Source: Cherax quadricarinatus (taxonomy: Eukaryota > Arthropoda > Malacostraca > Decapoda > Parastacidae). Taken from it: 64,000 bases of DNA. The translations under genes were made by a program, and so were the position numbers. The notes under the pieces are model-generated. The model ran no database searches and was not told the DNA's origin. It saw nothing but the letters and a program-made list of their open reading frames with translations. Below are positions 1 to 10,604 of the stretch, piece by piece; the first letter of the stretch is position 1, and each line of letters opens with the position of its first letter. The stretch is taken from positions 7,715,119-7,779,118 of the forward strand of contig NC_091357.1 of NCBI RefSeq assembly GCF_038502225.1. Reading direction: 5' to 3'.

Positions 1-317
1 ACCATCCACTCCACCCCTTCCACTACCATCCACTCTACCCCTTCCTCTACCCCGCCCCTTGTATTCCACCCATGTAGACGAACTTCTCTCTCATACCGCA
101 AATACTTAACTCACAGTCGTAATATAACAGTCTTTCTGTACATTTTAATACTATCAAGTCTCCACTTATCTGCATGATTAAAATGTAATTATATAATATA
201 AATATATTATATTGAGACTCTGATCGCGGGTTCTATCCCCACCCGTGGTATGTTTTTTTTCACTCTTGAGCAGTGAAACGTTCCATAAATATACACTCAA
301 CGCTGCACACCCTCATT

Positions 318-457
318 CAGCACTCAGACCGTCACTACACCTTGCACTCAGACCTTCACTACACCTTGCACTCAGACCTTCACTACACCTTGCACTCAGA
401 CCTTCACTACACCTTGCACTCAGACCTTCACTACACCTTGCACTCAGACCTTGGGTC
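318..457. repeat. 24-bp minisatellite
   Basis: About 5.7 direct copies of a 24-bp unit (CACTCAGACCTTCACTACAC plus CTTG). The period is a multiple of three, so several frames stay open by chance. The preceding 210-245 segment (GGGTTCTATCCCCACCCGTG) resembles the B-box end of the tRNA-like repeat at 26702-26948. Confidence 0.9.
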
Positions 458-540
458 TTCATCAAAGGAAAGCAGAGAAGCAGACACAAGGGCAATCTTC
501 AGATTTAAGATGTGACTCATTTGGGTCTGCAGCTTCAACA

Positions 541-714
541 ATTTCTCTTCTCCCTCTCCTCTCCTCTCCCTCCCTCCCTCCCTCCATCTTTGTCTCTCCC
601 TCTCTCCTCTCTCCTTCCAACCTTGTCTCTCCCTCTCTCTCCCCCTCCTCCCTTTCGTCTCTGCTGCCTTTTTTTTCTGGCGTGTCTTTCAACCTCATCC
701 TCTCCCTCTGTTCT

Positions 715-812
<98 letters not shown>

Positions 813-1117
813 CTCCCCCCTCCCCCCTCCCTCCCTCCCTTTTCACAGTCCCTCTGCACCCTCTTCCTTCCCTCTCCCTCCCTCTCTCTTCTCCTTCCCT
901 CCTCCTTCCCTTCCCTCTCCCTCCCTCCCTCCCTCTTCTCCTTCCCGACAAGGAGATGGCTGAAAATATTGATTACCTGGAGCGTGTCACAAGACGAGGT
1001 GTGGTAGTCATCGTCCAAGACACACGAACTGGCTCTCTCCCTCTCTCTCTCTCTCTCTCTCTGTCTCCTCTCTCTCTCCTCTCTCTCTCTACTCTCTCTC
1101 TCTCTCTCTCTCTCATC
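541..1117. repeat. Polypyrimidine region with long (CT)n microsatellites
   Basis: A nearly pure (CT)n run of about 90 bases lies at 719-808, flanked by CCCT/CCTT-rich DNA. A second interrupted CT tract covers 1036-1115. Between them, 945-1030 is non-repetitive. Open frames here are low-complexity Ser/Leu/Pro strings with no recognisable protein. Confidence 0.9.
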
Positions 1118-1483
1118 GTTTTTCCTGGAGACTTTAAATTCTCATATCCCTCCTGTTTCCTCATTTGTCCTTTGTTCCTCATTCTCCCTTCCATTGCTCG
1201 GACACACTTATCTTTCCTTTCCTCAACTCTCCTCATTTTCCCTTTTCCCTCCCTTTATTCTCGTTATTCTCTCGTTTCTATGTACCATTTATCTTATTTA
1301 TCTCACGTTCTCCCGTCTTATCCCTATTTCTCCGACACATCACAACAAAGTTTGAGTTGGTTACAGGAAGCTCGAGTGGAATCTTTTATATCTAAAATTG
1401 TCTACAATATAATCTAAATTTTTTAATGCGTATTCAGTGAATACACATCACCTATCATACCTATTCCTAAAACTGTGTAAGAA

Positions 1484-2465
1484 GATCGCCCCCATCTTGT
1501 TCCTCATCCTTATATCAGATATAGATATGTAATCCACAGCACCGTGTCATCCTTTGCAGACGATACTAGGATCTGCATCAGACTGCCATCTATTGAGGAC
1601 ACGGTTAACCTTCAAGAATATATAAAACAAGTTTTCCAGTGGGCAACGGTAAACAATATGATGTTCAATGAGGACAAATTCCAACTACTCCGTTATGGAA
1701 AACTGGAGGGGATAATAACTAGAACAGAGTATACTACAAGCTCTGATCATACAATAAAGCGAAAAAATAATGTGAGGGACCTGGGAGTAGTAATGTCTGA
1801 GGATCTCACTTTCAAGGATCACAACAGTGCCACGATCACAGTGGATAATGAGAACGTTCAAAACAAAAGCTGCCAAGCCAGTGTTGATCCTTTTCAAATC
1901 ACTTGTTCTCTCTAGGCTGGAATACTGCTGTACATTAACATCTCAGTTCAAAGCAGATGAAATTGCAGATCTACAGAGTGTACAGAGAACCTTCACTGCA
2001 CATATAAGTTCCATCAAACACCTTAACTACTGGGAACGCTTGGAAGCACTTGGAACGCAGGAGAGAGAGATACATCATAATCTACACTTGGAAATTCCTA
2101 GAAGGAATAGTCCCGAATCTGCACACGAAAGTAAAAGACTGGGCAGGCAGTGCAAAATACCCCAATGAAAAGTAGGGGCACCATTGGTACACTAAGAGAT
2201 AACATAAGTGTCCGGGGCCCAAGACTGTTCAACAGCCTCCCACCAAGCATAAGGGGAATTACCAATAGACCCCTGGCTGCCTTCAAGAGGGAGCTGGACA
2301 GATACTTAAAGTCGGTGCCGGATCAGCTGAGCTGTGGTTCGTACGTTGGACTACGTGCGGCCAGCAGTAACAGCTTAGTTGATCAGGCCCTGATCCACCG
2401 GGAGGGCTGGTCGTGGACCGGGCCGTGGGGGCGTTGATCCCCGGAATAACCTCCAGGTAGACTCC
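1484..2465 (+). pseudogene. 5'-truncated CR1-like LINE, reverse transcriptase C-terminal half
   Basis: The reading begins inside the reverse transcriptase just before the catalytic FADD box (SSFADDTRICIRL at about 1549-1587). It continues through the thumb and C-terminal region (RDLGVVMSEDLTFKDH; ELDRYLKSVPDQ) to the family 3' tail, GGAATAACCTCCAGGTAG. The copy is a pseudogene: the frame shifts near 1850, where bases between the AKKMIGW and IMRTFK parts are lost, and again near 2060-2150. The body matches the longer copy at 16573-19730. Clade assignment (CR1-like) rests on the general RT/C-terminal pattern known for CR1 elements. Confidence 0.85.
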
Positions 2466-2689
2466 TGCACCTCCACAAGCAGCTTATGGTACTTCCTGCT
2501 GCCCTATGACTGGAAATGTAGACTTTGCGAAGAACGGATTTATAAGAGATAACAGCAGAGGATAAGAGAACTGAGATAAGAGTTGTCAAGTAGCATCCAT
2601 TATACAAAATTGCGAATGAGAGATGAAAGATGGATAACCACACGGGGAGTTGAATAGTTACTCTCGTCCCAGTTGTTAAATAGAGCTAA

Positions 2690-2880
2690 GAAAATGGGGA
2701 AAGTTGATAAGACACATGTGCAACACTTGAGTATCTTTATTGTGGAAACGTATCGCCACACAGTGGCTTCATCAGTCCAGTGCAAAGAAGGTGAAGATCA
2801 GAAGGAATTGGAGGTAATCAGTCCCTCAGCCTGGAGTCGATGTAATCAGTCCATCAATCTTGAAAGTTGTAAAGCTATAA
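2690..2880 (-). mobile_element. Penelope-like terminal-repeat fragment with hammerhead-like core
   Basis: On the minus strand, CTGATGA (2770-2776) is followed by a GCCAC/GTGGC stem (2756-2768) and then GATAC (2751-2755), where the hammerhead consensus has GAAAC. This is the type I hammerhead layout known from Penelope-like retroelements, with one substitution in the essential GAAA box, so it is probably inactive. An AATAAAG motif lies downstream on the same strand. Element assignment is inference; no coding part is present here. Confidence 0.5.
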
Positions 2881-2889
2881 GGATACATA

Positions 2890-2944
2890 AATTAAGCAAG
2901 ATCCTACAGAGGAGAATATTGTGAAAATGATCTTTTATATAAAC

Positions 2945-2981
<37 letters not shown>

Positions 2982-3385
2982 CTACGTATGTTGCTAGCTT
3001 CCATCTACGTTCCTACTTCACGTATTTCACCGTTTTTTTCCTGACTCTTTATTCCTGTGGTGTATCGTAATTATGTCTACTTACATCGTCTTTTCTTTTA
3101 GTGTCAAGTTTAGTTCTTCGTCACTATATAGCACAAACCCTCCGGTTTGGCCCTAGTCTGGCTGCAAACCTATAGGTTTTTTTTTCGGTCTATGAGCGTG
3201 AGAAATGGGCTGTGAGAGTGTTGGATATTCTAGGATGGGGATTTATAGGTTTACACACCTGATGCATTTGTTACTGAGGTTCTTGAAGGCTCTTCTGTGA
3301 TTGGCGAACCATTGATATTATACGGTTTATTTGCTCTCCAGCAATATATACGATAGAGTCGGAAACAGGCGATATTAACAATTCA
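2890..3385. other. No gene seen
   Basis: A GA microsatellite lies at 2949-2973. The rest is mixed-composition DNA without a recognisable coding or repeat signature. Confidence 0.6.
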
Positions 3386-3602
3386 GAACAAGCCACATGG
3401 GGATGGAAATCTTTAGCTCTAGATCTTTCGCATTCTCGTGCATCGTCAGGAGCTATGTACGCTTGCAAGACAGCAACAGATATGAGTGAAAGTTCTCTGA
3501 GGCAAGACAGAAGGTATCAGTGACGGCCCACGACGCATGAGAGTGCGAAATATGAAATATCTAGCGCTAAAGATCTCTATCCCCATGTGGCTTGTTCTGC
3601 AT
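3386..3602. repeat. Inverted repeat with hammerhead-like cores (PLE-like pair)
   Basis: Two arms of about 70 bp in opposite orientation (about 3386-3455 and 3530-3602) share CAGAACAAGCCACATGGGGA and flanking sequence. The left arm read on the minus strand contains CTGACGA (3443-3449), a short GCA/TGC stem and GAAA (3426-3429), matching the CUGANGA...GAAA hammerhead core. The right arm has a degraded version. The tail-to-tail arrangement matches the other PLE-like pairs in the window. Confidence 0.5.
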
Positions 3603-3689
3603 GCAACCTTTATGGAACAACACACACTGCACATCCTAAACCAGTACGGTTTTAGCACTGGAAGATTATGATTGTCACAACTGCTATAC

Positions 3690-4890
3690 CGCTATGACAA
3701 AATTATGAAGGCGTTGGAAGAAAACCAAAATATAGAAATATCACAGATTTTTCAGTGGCGTTTAACAAATGTGATTGTGGGATAATTGTACACAAAATGA
3801 GGGTCATAGGCAATACAGGGAAGGTAGGCGGATAGATTTTTCAAGTTTCTAACATACACAACACAGAGTACTAGTAGGATTAAACAGGTCGAAATCCAGC
3901 ATCATCGAGGTAGAAAGCTCAGTTCCCTAAGGCACTGTCCTGGCACCTGTGCTGTTTCTCATCCTCATAGCAGACAGATAAAAACACCTTTCACAGTTTT
4001 GTATCATCATTTGCCCTTGACGCTAAAATAAGCATGACAGTCACTTTGGTAGAAGACACTGAAAAATTGCAGGAAGATATAAGCAGGGGTGTCCAGTGGA
4101 CAGTGAAGAACAACATGACGTTCAGTGGTGATAAGTTCCAACTGCTTAGGTATGGAAAGAATGAAGAATTCTCAAGGGACACTGAATACAAAACTTAAGA
4201 GGATCAAAAAAATACGAAAGGAACTCATGAAGGACTTGGGAATAATTATCTGACGTTTCTTTCAAAGAACACAGTAAGGCAAATGTCACGACAATTAGGA
4301 AGATGACGGGGTGGATAATGAGAACTTCTAAAACAAAGGTAATAGTGCCAATGGAGACACTTTACAAATGTTCTCTCGTTTAGAATATTGTTCAGTGTTG
4401 AGGGCTCCATTCAGGCCAGGAGAGATATCGAGGATGGAACAGATACGGAGATCGTTTATGGCCTGCGTAGACCCAGTAAAGCATTTAAAGTATACTAGGA
4501 AAGCAATAAAGTCGTAAATATGTACTCACTGGAGCGGAGGAGAGATATATTTGATAATATATACCTGGAAAGTACTTGAGGGTGTTCCAAATCTGCACAC
4601 TTCCATAAAATACTGGAGTAAAAGATATGGTAGGAAATGCAAAATAAACCCAGAGAAACGCCGAGGTGCGGTGGGCACAATAAAGGAACACTGTATCAAC
4701 ATTCGTGGCCCCAGATTGTTCAACATCTTACCAGAAGATATCGGAAGCACTGCTGGAACAAGTGTAGAAGTGAAGTCTTCAAGAGGAAACTGGACAAGTA
4801 TCTTCAGGTGCCAGATAACCAGGTTATGATGGATATGTGGCTTAGCAGGCCACCAGCAGTAACAGCTACGAGTTTGATCCCCTACCTAGC
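3690..4890 (+). pseudogene. Decayed CR1-like LINE (second subfamily)
   Basis: A broken reading parallels the intact LINE: YDKIMKALEENQN (about 3695), then the TDFAKAFDKC region in damaged form, ADD-box equivalents near 4000-4030, and at 4551-4830 the C-terminal segment (IIYTWKVLEG, NIRGPRLFNILPEDI). Multiple frameshifts and stops make it non-functional. The 3' end differs from the 16573-19730 family, carrying a GGATATGTGGCTTAGCAGGC-type end shared with the fragment near 15540. Confidence 0.75.
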
Positions 4891-4904
4891 CGCAGTGTAT
4901 TATT

Positions 4905-5168
4905 GCTTAAATACCACTTGTTCGTAGTTGTCCCAGTGGGATCAGAGACCTTGGGATCATGGGGAACAAACGCCACACGTTTCCTTAAAGAACTGGGTTC
5001 CAGACTCATCGACACCACCAGGGACCCGAGGGCAGCCACTTTCATGTTCCAGCGCCTCAGCGTGACCATCCTGAGGGGAAATTTCTTCCTACATACTGGG
5101 CTCGCGTCCGGCTTCAGAAGAGCTGCAGGAGATTCATAATTTTTGATATATTGTACCAGTGTATTCAT
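4905..5168 (+). pseudogene. C-terminal fragment of a non-LTR retroelement polyprotein
   Basis: A 70-codon open stretch ends at 5139 and includes VPVGSETLGSWGTNATRFLK and RLSVTILRGN. The P-x-x-x-ETLG-x-WG and QR-[IL]-x-x-x-I-x-RGN pattern is one I associate with the extreme C-terminus of reverse transcriptase polyproteins in marine invertebrates. A T-rich 3' region and an AATAAAG polyadenylation-like motif (about 5200-5206) follow. The upstream RT is absent. The family name is not secure. Confidence 0.45.
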
Positions 5169-5299
5169 GTTTGTGTTTTTTTTTTGTTAATGTATTGTCT
5201 ATAAATAAAGTTCATATAAAATATAGAATATAGGGTATGGTAGGAGAAAATATTTAAACAGCTCCGGGGAGAACCTTGAGTTTTCCCTGAAGTACGTTT

Positions 5300-5700
5300 A
5301 TTCTCCTCTCTGAGGATGAGGGTCCCCAGGCCACTGTGACTAGCCGAAGATTAGAACCCATGAAGTTTTGGCCCACCTCATGGTGAGCGAAAATCACACA
5401 TGACGCTCTAACCCACGGGACCACGCAATCCTACAAGAATGATGCACCCAGCAGAGCTAGGTGTTTTACCGTCATCCGAGGGCATACGGTGGTGTGAGTG
5501 CCTTTCAGCTAATTTCATTCTGCTCCCCGTTTGGTGTACTAACCTCACGAGCAGTAATTGTAACCACGAACTAGTGATATTAATCAATAACACTGCGACT
5601 AGCCGAGGATTCGAACCCATGTCGTTTTCGCCGACCTTATGGTGGGCCAAAACGACATGGGTTCGAATCCTCGTGTGTGTGTGTCGTGGAGAATAAGTAA
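5300..5700. repeat. tRNA-like inverted repeat pieces
   Basis: At 5590-5680 the segment GGATTCGAACCCATGTCGTT is followed within about 60 bases by its inverted copy, giving a near-perfect foldback around CCTTATGGTGGG. GGATTCGAACCC has the form of a pol III B box. A similar diverged unit lies at 5310-5420. These look like tRNA-derived SINE or foldback pieces related to 26702-26948. Confidence 0.5.
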
Positions 5701-6060
5701 AACTGGCCATTAAGCAAGAATCGTTTAAAATTAAGTCCTTTCTAAAATTTTCTCTTATACATTTAAAGATATATTTTTTAATTTATGTTAATGTAAAAAT
5801 TAATAATTTTGTATCAAAAGAACCTTAGAAAACTTACTTAACCTTATTATAATAAACGCAGTTTAATTTAGCTTAATCCAACTAAATATATTTTAGATAA
5901 GTTTACAATAATTTAATAATAAACACAATGAAATGTGTTTTTTTCGTTAGGTTTGTGTATGCAAAATTATTGCATACACAAATTTTCGCTTGCCTTATTC
6001 GGCAAGAAGAGCGTTGCTATTTAAACCAAAATCACAAGTTTTACTTATTCGGCACGAGAG
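5700..6060. other. AT-rich spacer
   Basis: AT-rich DNA without tandem structure or a credible reading frame. Confidence 0.6.
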
Positions 6061-6062
6061 AG

Positions 6063-6069
6063 ACGCGCG

Positions 6070-6140
<71 letters not shown>
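6063..6140. repeat. (CG)n/(CA)n compound microsatellite
   Basis: A short CG run grades into a pure (CA)n tract of about 30 repeats. Confidence 0.95.
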
Positions 6141-6142
<2 letters not shown>

Positions 6143-6399
6143 TATCTACCCTCCTTTCTCTCTCCTCGTTTCTCCCCCTGTCATTTGTCCTCAGTCCACT
6201 TCTTTATACTTCCCCCTCTCCTCTGCACAATACTACTGCTGGTTATCACATTATACCTGGTATATCCTGGATATACGACTATATTATACCTAATCAAGGG
6301 AACAGGAGCGTCGTCTCCCTGGAACATAATTAATGGCTGGTATAAGAATGAGATTTATACGCTATTTAAAAGTCCACAGAAAGTGTCATATTTTGCGGT

Positions 6400-6770
6400 T
6401 CTTTATATGTGTGTGTACTCACCTAATTATGGTTGCAGGGGTCGAGACTCAGCTCCTGGCCTCGCCTCTTCACTGAGTGCTACTAGGTCCTCTCTCTCCC
6501 TGCTCCATGAGCTTTATCATACCTCATCTTAGAGCTATGTATGGTTCCTGCCTCTACCACCTCATTTGCTAGGCTATTCCACTTCCTAACTACTCTATGA
6601 CTGAAGAAATACTTCCTAACATCCCGTTGATTCATCTGGGTCTTCAACTTCCCATTGTGACCCCTTGTTTCTGTGTCCCATCTCTGGAACATCCTGTCTC
6701 TGTCCACCTTGTTTATTCCACGCAGTATTTTGTATGTCGTTATCATGTCTGCCCTAACCCTCCTGTCCTC
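6400..6770 (-). pseudogene. 3' end of another CR1-like LINE family
   Basis: The minus-strand translation reads MITTYKILRGINKVDRDRMF, then RDVRKYFFSHRVVRKWNSLA and NEVVEAGTIHSSKMRYDK, the conserved C-terminal pattern of CR1-like reverse transcriptases (fs-R-v-v-x-x-WN-x-LP). Related shorter copies lie at 20043-20320 and 20330-20470, sharing GGTTGCAGGGGTCGA at their 3' ends. The upstream RT is missing, so the element is 5'-truncated. Confidence 0.75.
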
Positions 6771-6889
6771 CTGTGTGTATGTGTGTGTGTGTGTGCGCGC
6801 GCGCACGCACAACTAATATTTCCTCACTCCAAAATAGCCTCACAAATTTCATGGACATGTTAACACACGTGTGGGGGTGGGGGGGGGTG

Positions 6890-7085
6890 GAATCAGTACT
6901 GCATGGGGTTGGAGTTATTACTGTAGGGGGGTTGGTGTTTTATTGCTGGAGAGGGGCTGAAGTTATCACTGTAGGGGGAGGAAGTTATTACTGTAGGGGG
7001 ATAAAGCTATTACTGTAGGGGGTCTGGAGTCATTACTGTAGGGGGCTGGAGTTATTACTGTAGGGAGTCTGAAGTTATTAGTGTA
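6890..7085. repeat. Degenerate tandem repeat (GGAGTTATTACTGTAGGGGG)
   Basis: About eight imperfect copies of a 20-28-bp unit ending in a G run, with point changes and indels between copies. Confidence 0.8.
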
Positions 7086-7223
7086 AGGGGGCCGTATCAT
7101 GTACTACTTTATAAAGAAGGAAGTGCCAGGATGAGTGTTCATGTCAGCTACATGATCTGTGTGACCTTCAGAGGTAATGGCCGGGTTGTCGACGGTCTCC
7201 GTCCTGCCTGCACTCCTCAACAT

Positions 7224-7540
7224 TGATTCGTATTTGTCTGTTTAATATTTCGCTCATTTCTTTTTCCATCGTTGGTGTATGAACCTCCTGTGATTAATGG
7301 TCCAGTTCTAGAGGGAGTTGTTAACTTGGATTTGGACAAATGTGAAGAAAAATTTGGGGTTTCTTGCAGTATCCTGGACAGGTGTTCGTATTGTCCTTTT
7401 TCGTGTCTTCCGTCTGGTATGAAAAAGCTGGTTGTGTTTTCCTGTCCTACTCCACAAAGGCAATTAGTTTCGATCCCTTTTGAATCAAACCTAATTGTCC
7501 CATTCTCCAGGCGCGCTCTGGCCCGTAGTGGTTAATATTT
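7224..7540 (-). pseudogene. Possible LINE C-terminal fragment with Cys-rich pattern
   Basis: A minus-strand open stretch reads PLRARARLENGTIRFD, then CLCGVGQENTT and EKGQYEHLSRIL, ending at a stop near 7224. Basic residues, a Cys-x-Cys core, acidic/Thr residues and an E-x-x-x-Y-x-x-L segment recall the zinc-knuckle-like tail of several LINE reverse transcriptases. The expected later His/Cys residues are missing. The fragment is short and may be a decayed piece or chance. Confidence 0.3.
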
Positions 7541-7557
7541 CGTCTGATATGACCCCT

Positions 7558-7712
7558 AGTTTACCTGGAGTTTACCTGGGGAGGGTTTCGGGGGTCGATG
7601 CCTCCGCGGCTCTGTCTGAGACCAGGCCTTATGGTGGATCAGGGTCTGATTAACCAGGTTGTTACTGCTGGCCGCCCGCAAACTGATGTACGAACCACGG
7701 CCCGGTTGCTCA
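7558..7712 (-). mobile_element. Short 3'-end remnant of the main CR1-like LINE
   Basis: The minus strand carries the family 3' end: GGTTAATCAGACCCTGATCC-like sequence, then the CGATCCCC region and a CCAGGTAAACTCCAGG tail. It is diverged from 16573-19730. Only the last ~150 bases are kept, typical of severe 5' truncation. Confidence 0.65.
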
Positions 7713-8150
7713 GGTTAATATTTCGTCTGATATGAACCCCTAGTGGTTAATATTTCGTCTGGTATGACAGTTGAAGTTTTTGTTATATATCTGTAATCTC
7801 TTAGCTAAGATTATCTTCCCCTCCTGCTTATGATTGTAATAATTTCCTTCACTGTCACATATTCCCCTTTCTTTTTAAGCATTTCGATAACCCATTTTAT
7901 TCCGTACATTATTTTACACTATTTGATCTACTCTTGGGTTTTCTGAATTGTAACGTGTTTAATACAGACTTGTATGATTCTGTATTAACATTTCCAAGTA
8001 CTGGTGAGGGAGGAAATAGGATAAGTGTCTACACTTATCCAATGTATCTTTCTCGTAGTTCTCGTACAGTAAATGAAAATCTGACTGCCTCTTACATGTC
8101 AGAGGAGAGCTAATGGCATACTGGAAGCAGGAGGTGGAGAGGAGGGGGTA
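7713..8150. other. No gene seen
   Basis: Two copies of a short phrase (GGTTAATATTTCGTCTG) occur at about 7706-7770 and also near 7532. Otherwise AT-rich unassigned sequence. Confidence 0.5.
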
Positions 8151-8156
8151 TGTTAC

Positions 8157-9744
8157 TGCTTGGAAGGAGAGTCACCTTCTATTAATATGTAAGACAACTG
8201 TCCTGATGTTGTTTCTCTTCTTTGTCTCTTCTCACCACTAACACCTTGTTCTGGCTCACTGGTTCTTTGTCTCGCTAAAAAGCTGTCCAGTGAGGTTTGT
8301 TTCAGGCTCCATTTTAACACTCTTCTAAATTGAGACATTACACTGTCATGTTAGAGAGACGGATGGCCACTGCTTTGTCTGGATGGTATTTTTTCAGTAA
8401 ACTCTTGCACACATTTCCTTGACAAGTGCAATGGGCACATCATCCTTTTCCTCCTCTCCTTCTGAAGACAGCTCCTCCGCTGCAATCTATTGCTGCTCCT
8501 TCTGAAGGTCTACAAGTTCTTCTGTGGTGAGTTCAGTTTTGTGCTCCTCCACCAGGGACACAGTATCCTCTACCGGCTTATGCTCATCTTCTAAGCCTTC
8601 AAAATCCCTGGCTACCACAAAGTCAGTCCACAATTTCTTCCATGCTGACTCTATGGTCCTGGAAGACGCATTCCCCCAGGCTTTGTCTATAAGCCTCAAG
8701 CAGGTGAGGATATTGAAATGGTCCTTCCAGAACTCCCTGAGGGTTAAATTTGTTTCTGAAGTAATTTCAAAGCACCTTTCAAAAAGTTCTTTGCTATAGA
8801 GTTTCTTGAAGTTAGAAATGACCACAGTTATAAAACTGGACTCCTCCAGCAACTCACTTTCCAAGCTTGGAGGGTGAGCAGGAGCATTATCCATAAGTAA
8901 AAGGGCCCTGAGTGGCAGTTTTTTAATGAGGTAGTTTTTGACAGGAGTAAAGACCTCATGAACTCAATAAAAATTTATCTTGTTATCGAAGCTTTCATGT
9001 TGGCCCTCCACATTACAGCCAATTTGTTTTTCATAACATTGTTCTTAAAAACTCGTGGATTTTCCAAATGAAAAACACATTACCACACAGTAACAGAGTG
9101 GGCCTGTCTTTCATTGGCTTGTGTCCTGGCATTCAATTTTCCTCTTTGGTTATATAGGTCCTCCTGGGCATTTTCTTCCAGAAGAGACCTGTCTCATCAC
9201 ACTTGTTCGGGGACAAACCCCTCAGCCTCTACATACTCTTGGAATTCAGTAACATACTTTTCAACAGCCACTTTGCCAGCACTAGCAGCCTACCCATGCC
9301 TAGCCACACTATGAATGCCACTTCTTTTCTTAAAATTATCAAACCAACACCTGTTAGCCTTGAAGGATTGAGTTTCAGCACTTGTTCCAGTTTTTTTCAG
9401 GTCATTATGCAACTGCCTCGCATTTTTCACAAATAATACACTCTGAAACACTATCATCGTGTAACTTTTTTCGTTTATCAAAATCAATAAGAGTTGTTCA
9501 ACATAAAAAATTTGTGGCCTTTGCTTTGATATCACTTTCACAACTTTTGCGAGGTCAGCTGCTTAATTTTTTCCCTTTGGTCCAGTATCATGCTAATGGT
9601 AGACTCTGATTTACCGAAAAGTTTTGCTATATCAACCACGCAGAGCCTGTCTTCTTTATACTTTCTAATAACTTCTTAAACTCAGCAGTGCTATTACAAC
9701 TTTTCTTTTCGCTTTCATCTCTTTATCCTTCTTTGGACCCATGA
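8157..9744 (-). pseudogene. Decayed Tigger/pogo transposase
   Basis: Read on the minus strand from an ATG at about 9742-9744 (MGPKKDKEMKAKRK), the protein parallels the Tigger transposase at 60902-62689. Recognisable pieces are a broken N-terminal helix-turn-helix, ISKQRPQIF and LILINEK (about 9500-9540), CWFDNFKKRSGIHSVARHG (ends 9290), MDNAPAHPP (8868-8894, with the second catalytic Asp), then ISNFKKLYSKELFERCFEIT and LREFWKDHFNI. Several stops and frameshifts, and loss around the third Asp (the LPPNTTPLLQPMDQ segment), make it dead. Terminal inverted repeats were not found at either side. It is more diverged than the 60.6-kb copy. Confidence 0.85.
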
Positions 9745-9759
9745 TGGCTTATCTCTCAA

Positions 9760-10225
9760 TGAAAAAAAATGTACAAAAACTGCAAAATAACAAAAACAAA
9801 AACAACAAATCACAAGATGGACAACAAAAGCTTAAGCATTTTGTGAGTTTGTGACCTGAGCCGTTCGCGTTGTTGGTCGACAACCAAGAGAACATACGAA
9901 AACCAGGACATTATTTCTCGAATTCCTCGTTTGAAAATCAATTTGACATGGTAATGCCGTCGTCAACTGAAGTTCCACTAAAATTTGTAACTGAAAAATG
10001 TACTGCAAAGTATATAAATAAATTTCGTGATAGTCTAAATTAAACAGTTTTGTGAACACTGTAAATTAAGTTGCTTTGATTTTTTTAATAAAACTGAAGC
10101 AATTTTTAATGTAAATAATGTAATTCTTTATTGCTATTGAGGCTTACGGAAAAAAGAGTAAAAAATATATAATATAAAGTTTGTAAATTAAAAGTTTGAG
10201 CAGTGAGGGTAATAATGTTAGGTAT
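9760..10225. other. AT-rich flank of Tigger remnant
   Basis: AT-rich DNA. The part next to 9744 is probably the old transposon 5' untranslated region. Nothing else is seen before the array at 10231. Confidence 0.5.
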
Positions 10226-10230
10226 CCTGG

Positions 10231-10560
10231 GATGCTTCCTTCCTGCCTGCCTTCCTGCCTGCCTTCCTTCCTGTCTGCCTTCCTGCCTGCCTGCCTTCCT
10301 GCCTGCCTTCCTTCCTGCCTGCCTGCCTTCCTGCCTGCCTTCCTTCCTGCCTGCCTTCCTGCCTGCCTGCCTTCCTTCCTGTCTGCCTTCCTGCCTGCCT
10401 GCCTTCCTGCCTGCCTTCCTTCCTGTCTGCCTTCCTTCCTGTCTGCCTTCCTTCCTGTCTGCCTTCCTGCCTGCCTGCCTTCCTTCCTGCCTGCCTTCCT
10501 TCCTGTCTGCCTTCCTTCCTGTCTGCCTTCCTGCCTGCCTGCCTTCCTTCCTGTCTGCCT

Positions 10561-10604
<44 letters not shown>

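Noticed and set aside
8524..8799. Plus-strand 91-codon frame
   Set aside because: Antisense to the Tigger transposase remnant.
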